A program made the translations under genes and the position numbers. The notes under the pieces were generated by a model. It saw only the letters and a program-made list of their open reading frames with translations, made no database searches and had not been told where the DNA came from. A stretch of 64,000 nucleotides of DNA from the NCBI RefSeq assembly GCF_028765165.1, contig NZ_JARADB010000005.1, positions 286,601-350,600 of the forward strand. The letters are read 5' to 3'. Positions 59,871-64,000 of the stretch are shown one piece after another. Positions within the stretch are counted from its first letter, which is position 1. Each line of letters opens with the position of its first letter. Source of the DNA: Paenibacillus sp. MAHUQ-63. Its GTDB lineage: Bacteria > Bacillota > Bacilli > Paenibacillales > NBRC-103111.

Positions 59871-62363
59871 ATGAGCGAAGAATTACATTCGCAAGTCAGA
59901 GAAATTGACATTTCTACCGAAATGCGTACATCCTTCTTAGACTATGCGATGAGTATCATTGTCAGTCGTGCTTTGCCAGATGTTAGAGACGGACTGAAGC
60001 CCGTTCATCGTCGTATCCTGTATGCGATGTCCGAGCTGGGCATGTCTCCAGATAAACCGTATAAGAAATCAGCGAGAATCGTCGGTGAAGTTATCGGTAA
60101 ATACCATCCGCACGGCGATTCCGCCGTGTATGAGACGATGGTGCGGATGGCCCAAGATTTCTCCCTGCGCTATATGCTTGTTGACGGTCATGGTAACTTC
60201 GGTTCGATTGACGGCGATATGGCGGCTGCCATGCGTTATACGGAGGCCCGTCTATCCAAGATTGCGATGGAGCTCCTTCGCGATATTAACAAAGAAACTA
60301 TCGATTACGCACCGAACTATGACGGGGAAGAGCAAGAGCCAGTCGTGCTTCCATCGCGCTTCCCGAACTTGCTGGTCAACGGCAGCTCGGGTATTGCGGT
60401 AGGGATGGCGACGAACATTCCTCCTCATAATCTTCGGGAAGTCATTGACGGTATCCAGATGCTGATCGAGAATCCGGACGTTACGCCGATGGATTTGATG
60501 TCGGCCATCAAGGGTCCGGATTTCCCGACGGCCGGTTTCATTCTGGGCCGCGAAGGGATCAGACAAGCCTACACCACAGGCAGAGGCTCTGTGACGATGC
60601 GGGCAAGAACGACCATTGAAGAGAACAACAATAAGGCTAAGATCATCGTAAGCGAGCTGCCTTATCAAGTGAATAAAGCAAGATTGGTTGAGAAGATCGC
60701 CGAGCTTGTGCGTGAGAAGAAGATCGATGGTATCACGGATCTTCGCGATGAGTCCGACCGTAACGGGATGCGTGTCGTAATCGAGCTTCGCCGCGACGTG
60801 AACCCGAATGTCGTATTGAACAACTTGTTCAAACAGACGGCTATGCAGTCGAACTTCGGGATCATTATGCTGGCGCTCGTCAACGGCCAACCGAAGGTTT
60901 TGAATCTTCGCGATATGCTTCAGTACTACCTGAAGCACCAGCAGGAAGTTATCCGCCGCAGAACGGAATACGATTTGCGCAAGGCGGAAGCGCGCGCGCA
61001 CATCTTGGAAGGTTTGCGCATCGCGCTTGACCACCTGGATCAGGTCATCGCTTTGATCCGAGCCTCCCGGACGACGGAAGAGGCCAGAGACGGCCTCATG
61101 AATACATTTAATTTGAGCTTCGATCAGGCTCAAGCGATTCTGGATATGCGCTTGCAGCGCCTGACCGGTTTAGAGCGGGAGAAAATCGAAGCCGAGTATG
61201 CCGAGCTGATGAAGAAAATCGCTGAACTGAAAGCGATTCTTGCCGATGAGCAGCTGATTCTAGCGATCATTAGCGAAGAGCTCAATGAAATCAAAGAGAA
61301 GTTCGGCGACGATCGCCGTTCCGAGATCACCGTCGGTGAAGAAAGCATCGAGGACGAAGATCTCATCCCTCGCGAGGATGTCGTCATTACGATTACCCAT
61401 ACGGGCTACATCAAGCGTCTTCCGGTTACGACTTACAAGAACCAGAAGCGCGGAGGCCGCGGTATTGTCGGTATGGATACGAAAGACGACGACTTCGTGG
61501 AACATTTGTTCGTGACTAACACGCATCACTATTTGATGTTCTTTACGAACAAAGGAAAAGTATACCGGTTGAAAGCTTACGAGATTCCGGATTTGAGCCG
61601 AACTGCGCGCGGTACGCCGATCATTAACTTGATCCAGATCGAGCAAGGCGAGACGGTCAATGCCGTGATCCCGGTTGAGAGCTTCGAGACCGATCAATAC
61701 TTGTTCTTCGCAACGAAGCAAGGGGTTGTGAAGAAAACGCCGATCGACGATTACTCGAACATTCGCAAGGGCGGCTTGATCGCCATCAACTTGCGCGATG
61801 ATGACGATCTTATCGGCGTCAAACTGACGGACGGCAACCAAGGCATCATAATGGGGACCAAACTCGGTATGTCCATTCATTTCCCGGAACAAGACGTGCG
61901 TTCGATGGGAAGATCGGCTACAGGAGTCAAAGGGATTCAGTTGGATGAGGACGATGCTGTCATCGATATGGATGTCGTGCACGAAGATAACAGCGTCTTG
62001 ATCGTAACGTCCAAGGGCTTCGGCAAGAGAACGCCTGTGTCGGAATACCGTATTCAATCCCGCGGCGGTAAAGGGATCAAAACCTTGAACGTCACCGAGA
62101 AGAACGGTCCGGTTGTCGGCCTGAAAATCGTTCAGGAAGATGAGGATCTCATGATTATTACGGCATCGGGAACTGTCATTCGTACAAGTATGGCTGGCAT
62201 TTCCGTTATGGGCCGGAATACGCAAGGGGTGCGCCTCATCAATATCCGGGAAGACGACGAAGTTGGCACGCTGGCCCGCGTTCAGAAGAACGAAGAGCAG
62301 GCGGATAATGAGGAAGACGGCGACGACGAAACGGAAAGTACGGAATCGACCGATACCGAATAA
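59871..62363 (+). CDS. gyrA: DNA gyrase subunit A
   Basis: An 830-residue breakage-reunion subunit. Catalytic Tyr in MRYTEARL, a quinolone-region HPHGDSAVYETMVRMAQ with the wild-type-like Ser, and the C-terminal beta-pinwheel with the GyrA box QKRGGRG. An acidic tail (NEEDGDDETESTESTDTE) ends the protein. AGGAGG is 8 nt before ATG. It lies 46 nt after gyrB. Confidence 0.98.
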   Translation: MSEELHSQVREIDISTEMRTSFLDYAMSIIVSRALPDVRDGLKPVHRRILYAMSELGMSPDKPYKKSARIVGEVIGKYHPHGDSAVYETMVRMAQDFSLRYMLVDGHGNFGSIDGDMAAAMRYTEARLSKIAMELLRDINKETIDYAPNYDGEEQEPVVLPSRFPNLLVNGSSGIAVGMATNIPPHNLREVIDGIQMLIENPDVTPMDLMSAIKGPDFPTAGFILGREGIRQAYTTGRGSVTMRARTTIEENNNKAKIIVSELPYQVNKARLVEKIAELVREKKIDGITDLRDESDRNGMRVVIELRRDVNPNVVLNNLFKQTAMQSNFGIIMLALVNGQPKVLNLRDMLQYYLKHQQEVIRRRTEYDLRKAEARAHILEGLRIALDHLDQVIALIRASRTTEEARDGLMNTFNLSFDQAQAILDMRLQRLTGLEREKIEAEYAELMKKIAELKAILADEQLILAIISEELNEIKEKFGDDRRSEITVGEESIEDEDLIPREDVVITITHTGYIKRLPVTTYKNQKRGGRGIVGMDTKDDDFVEHLFVTNTHHYLMFFTNKGKVYRLKAYEIPDLSRTARGTPIINLIQIEQGETVNAVIPVESFETDQYLFFATKQGVVKKTPIDDYSNIRKGGLIAINLRDDDDLIGVKLTDGNQGIIMGTKLGMSIHFPEQDVRSMGRSATGVKGIQLDEDDAVIDMDVVHEDNSVLIVTSKGFGKRTPVSEYRIQSRGGKGIKTLNVTEKNGPVVGLKIVQEDEDLMIITASGTVIRTSMAGISVMGRNTQGVRLINIREDDEVGTLARVQKNEEQADNEEDGDDETESTESTDTE

Positions 62364-62373
62364 AATAAATGAC

Positions 62374-62408
62374 AGGGATGGGGCTTACAAACCCATCCCT
62401 TTTATTTT
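62374..62408 (+). terminator. gyrA terminator
   Basis: AGGGATGGG (62374-62382)/CCCATCCCT (62392-62400) followed by TTTATTTT. Confidence 0.85.
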
Positions 62409-62449
62409 ACAATAGGAACTATATGATAAACGTAAGGTGAGTGAGTAGT

Positions 62450-63532
62450 GTGCCAACTATAGCCGTCTCTCAATTGAAATACGGTGAGAAGCTGGGAGAT
62501 CCAGTCATCACGAAGCTAGGGAACGTTCTTTTTCATAAAGGAAGGGTCATTAACGAGCGAGATATTGAAATTTTGAAGGCCTTCCTCATACCATCGGTTT
62601 ATATCGAATCCAAGAACGGTGCGGAGCCGGAAGCTGCAGCAGAAGAAACGAAGGTAAAAGAGGCGGTGACGGCATCGGCAGCATCGGTACCTCCTTTTTA
62701 TATCGAGTATCAGAATATGCTAAAGCTGCTCAAGCGCGTATTTCTGTTGGCGAATGGCGGGCAACCGCTGCCCATCATGGATCTTCGGAATGGGCTCGAG
62801 GCGCTTATTCAGCATATCGAGACATATAAGGTGCTCACTTTCACCCCCAAGAACCGCAATTTGCAAGACTATATTTATCACAAAAGTATTATGGTCAGCT
62901 TAACCGCCTATTCGTTAGCAAGATGGCATGGCATGCCGCAGAAAGATTTGATGCAGATTGCTCTGGCCGGTCTGCTGCATGATATTGGCGTAGCTAAGAC
63001 GGACCCCGCTATCCTGGAGAAGAAAGGGCGTCTCTCTCAAGAAGAGATGGATGAGATTAAACAGCACACGCTGGCGGGATATCAAATTCTCAAAAATATT
63101 TCAGGCATCAACGAAGGTGTGAAGCTAACGGCCGTGCAGCATCACGAACGGGAAGACGGTTCCGGGTACCCGCTAGGTGTCAAAGGGGACAAGATTCATA
63201 TCTACGCCAAGATTGTGGCGATCGCTGATATTTATAACGCAATGACGAATGAACGCTTTCACAAAACCGCGATGTCCCCTTATCTGGTATTAGAGCAATT
63301 GTTCACAGAGTCATTTGGGAAAGTGGATCCTACCCTAGTGCAAGTCTTTATTCATAAATCAACGCAAATCAGCAACGGTACTCTTGTGAAGCTTAGTGAC
63401 AACCGTGTAGGAGAAATTGTCTTCTCGGACCGCTCGTATCCAACGAGGCCATGGGTGAATGTGAACGGAACGATCGTCAACCTGGCAACAGAAAGAAGCT
63501 TGTTTATAGAAGATGTTATTGGCCATGTGTAA
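62450..63532 (+). CDS. HD-GYP domain protein, likely c-di-GMP phosphodiesterase
   Basis: A 360-residue protein. The N-terminal 80 residues resemble DUF3391/HD-GYP-adjacent regions; the C-terminal half is an HD-GYP hydrolase: His144 region, HD at 177-178 in LLHDIGVAK, HH at 231-232 in QHHERED, and GYP at 239-241. All residues of an active c-di-GMP hydrolase appear present. The start is probably GTG 62450 rather than GTG 62441, which abuts the SD AAGGTG. It sits between gyrA and an rRNA operon. Confidence 0.88.
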   Translation: MPTIAVSQLKYGEKLGDPVITKLGNVLFHKGRVINERDIEILKAFLIPSVYIESKNGAEPEAAAEETKVKEAVTASAASVPPFYIEYQNMLKLLKRVFLLANGGQPLPIMDLRNGLEALIQHIETYKVLTFTPKNRNLQDYIYHKSIMVSLTAYSLARWHGMPQKDLMQIALAGLLHDIGVAKTDPAILEKKGRLSQEEMDEIKQHTLAGYQILKNISGINEGVKLTAVQHHEREDGSGYPLGVKGDKIHIYAKIVAIADIYNAMTNERFHKTAMSPYLVLEQLFTESFGKVDPTLVQVFIHKSTQISNGTLVKLSDNRVGEIVFSDRSYPTRPWVNVNGTIVNLATERSLFIEDVIGHV

Positions 63533-63554
63533 AAAGTGTGTGTTGGTATGGAAT

Positions 63555-63582
63555 GCCCCTGTGAAGGGGCTTTTTCTTTTTT
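63555..63582 (+). terminator. Terminator after the HD-GYP gene
   Basis: GCCCCT-GTGA-AGGGGC followed by TTTTTCTTTTTT. Confidence 0.85.
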
Positions 63583-63687
63583 CGAGAAAAAATGAATTTA
63601 TGCTTGCATTCTGTTTCTAGATTTGATATATTACTCCTTGTCGCTTCGGCGGCCGAACACAAGAACGAAAGAAATTAAAAAAAGTTC

Positions 63688-63717
63688 TTGCAATCGGGTA
63701 GGCCGATGTGGTATATT
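63688..63717 (+). promoter_or_regulatory. rRNA operon promoter
   Basis: TTGCAA (63688-63693), 18-bp spacer, TATATT (63712-63717), preceded by an A-rich stretch (GAAATTAAAAAAAG) that could act as an UP element. Confidence 0.7.
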
Positions 63718-63760
63718 GATCAAGTCGCTTTTGAAGGCGATGGATTAATAAGGAAGACAT

Positions 63761-63888
63761 TGATCTTTGAAAACTGAACAACGAGTGAGTAAACAGAACG
63801 AGCAATCGTTCAAACATGAGATTAATAATCTCGCTAGCAAGTCAATTGAGCTATTCAGCTTTCAATAAATGAGCGAGCAATCGTTCAA
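63761..63888 (+). promoter_or_regulatory. rRNA leader with antitermination element and direct repeats
   Basis: TGATCTTTGAAAACTGAACA (63761-63780) is the boxA-like Bacillus rRNA leader element. A 15-bp direct repeat CGAGCAATCGTTCAA occurs at 63799-63813 and 63874-63888, the second ending 1 nt before the presumed 16S start. GAGATTAATAATCTC forms a hairpin between them. Confidence 0.7.
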
Positions 63889-63889
63889 C

Positions 63890-64000
63890 TATTATGGAGA
63901 GTTTGATCCTGGCTCAGGACGAACGCTGGCGGCGTGCCTAATACATGCAAGTCGAGCGGAGCACTTCGGTGCTTAGCGGCGGACGGGTGAGTAACACGTA
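63890..64000 (+). rRNA. 16S ribosomal RNA, 5' end
   Basis: The first 111 nt of 16S rRNA: the universal AGAGTTTGATCCTGGCTCAG starts at 63898, followed by GACGAACGCTGGCGGCGTGC and the V1 stem. The mature 5' end is estimated at 63890 by comparison with B. subtilis. It continues past the window end. Confidence 0.98.

Noticed and set aside
1..64000. CRISPR array, insertion sequence or prophage
   Set aside because: No regularly spaced direct repeats, transposase, integrase or phage structural gene was seen; the accessory regions consist of ordinary small operons.

Overview
The window is chromosomal DNA around the replication origin of an endospore-forming Firmicute, most likely Paenibacillaceae (Paenibacillus or a close relative). 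The evidence is the block rpmH-oriC-dnaA-dnaN-yaaA-recF-remB-gyrB-gyrA, the Bacillus-like left arm (rnpA, yidC, jag, mnmE, mnmG, rsmG, noc, parA, parB), the spore-protease homologue yyaC, a complete walRK-yycHI-yycJ-htrA cluster, and a moderate GC content. The genus is an inference; no database search was run.

Layout. 1-15 kb is accessory: the 3' end of an SDR oxidoreductase, a YdeI-like gene, a deaminase, a MerR/SRPBCC operon, a TerC-family membrane protein, a BlaI/M56-peptidase pair divergent from a catalase, a secreted beta-propeller protein behind a PhoP-type box, a gene of unknown function behind a two-operator promoter, an HxlR regulator divergent from a dehalogenase-like hydrolase and a reductase, and a solitary trpB. 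13.7-33 kb is core: rlmH, htrA, the WalRK cell-wall regulon controller with its accessory proteins, an M23 peptidase, purA with PurR boxes and a long structured leader, the replicative helicase, rplI, gdpP, and rpsF-ssb-rpsR. 33.5-39.6 kb is a second accessory island: two small genes, then an exported protein-ABC transporter-two-component operon and a lipoprotein. 39.7-52.9 kb returns to core: tRNA-Ser, DUF951, MscS, yyaC, a cysteine desulfurase, parAB, noc, the tRNA-modification genes, and the yidC/jag/rnpA/rpmH group. 52.9-55.1 kb is a bipartite oriC flanking dnaA. 55.1-64 kb is dnaN to gyrA, an HD-GYP protein, and the promoter, leader and first 111 nt of a 16S rRNA gene.

Genome organisation. 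Most genes left of oriC lie on the minus strand and all genes right of it on the plus strand, so transcription runs with the replication forks. Three parS sites (39.7, 44.1 and 46.7 kb) lie beside parAB and noc. Two second-messenger phosphodiesterases are present: GdpP (c-di-AMP) and the HD-GYP protein (c-di-GMP).

Most striking points. (1) The purA leader of about 250 nt folds into at least seven local hairpins and fits no RNA class I recognise. (2) An uncharacterised gene at 9.6-10.1 kb has one operator exactly inside the -35/-10 spacer and a second at the transcription start. (3) The propeller gene has four 11-nt-phased PhoP half-sites at the canonical distance. (4) The MerR operon has a 19-bp-spacer promoter. 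(5) The BlaR1-like peptidase carries a disordered tail in place of the penicillin sensor. (6) The orphan TrpB lacks a normally conserved loop. I found no CRISPR array, insertion sequence or prophage.
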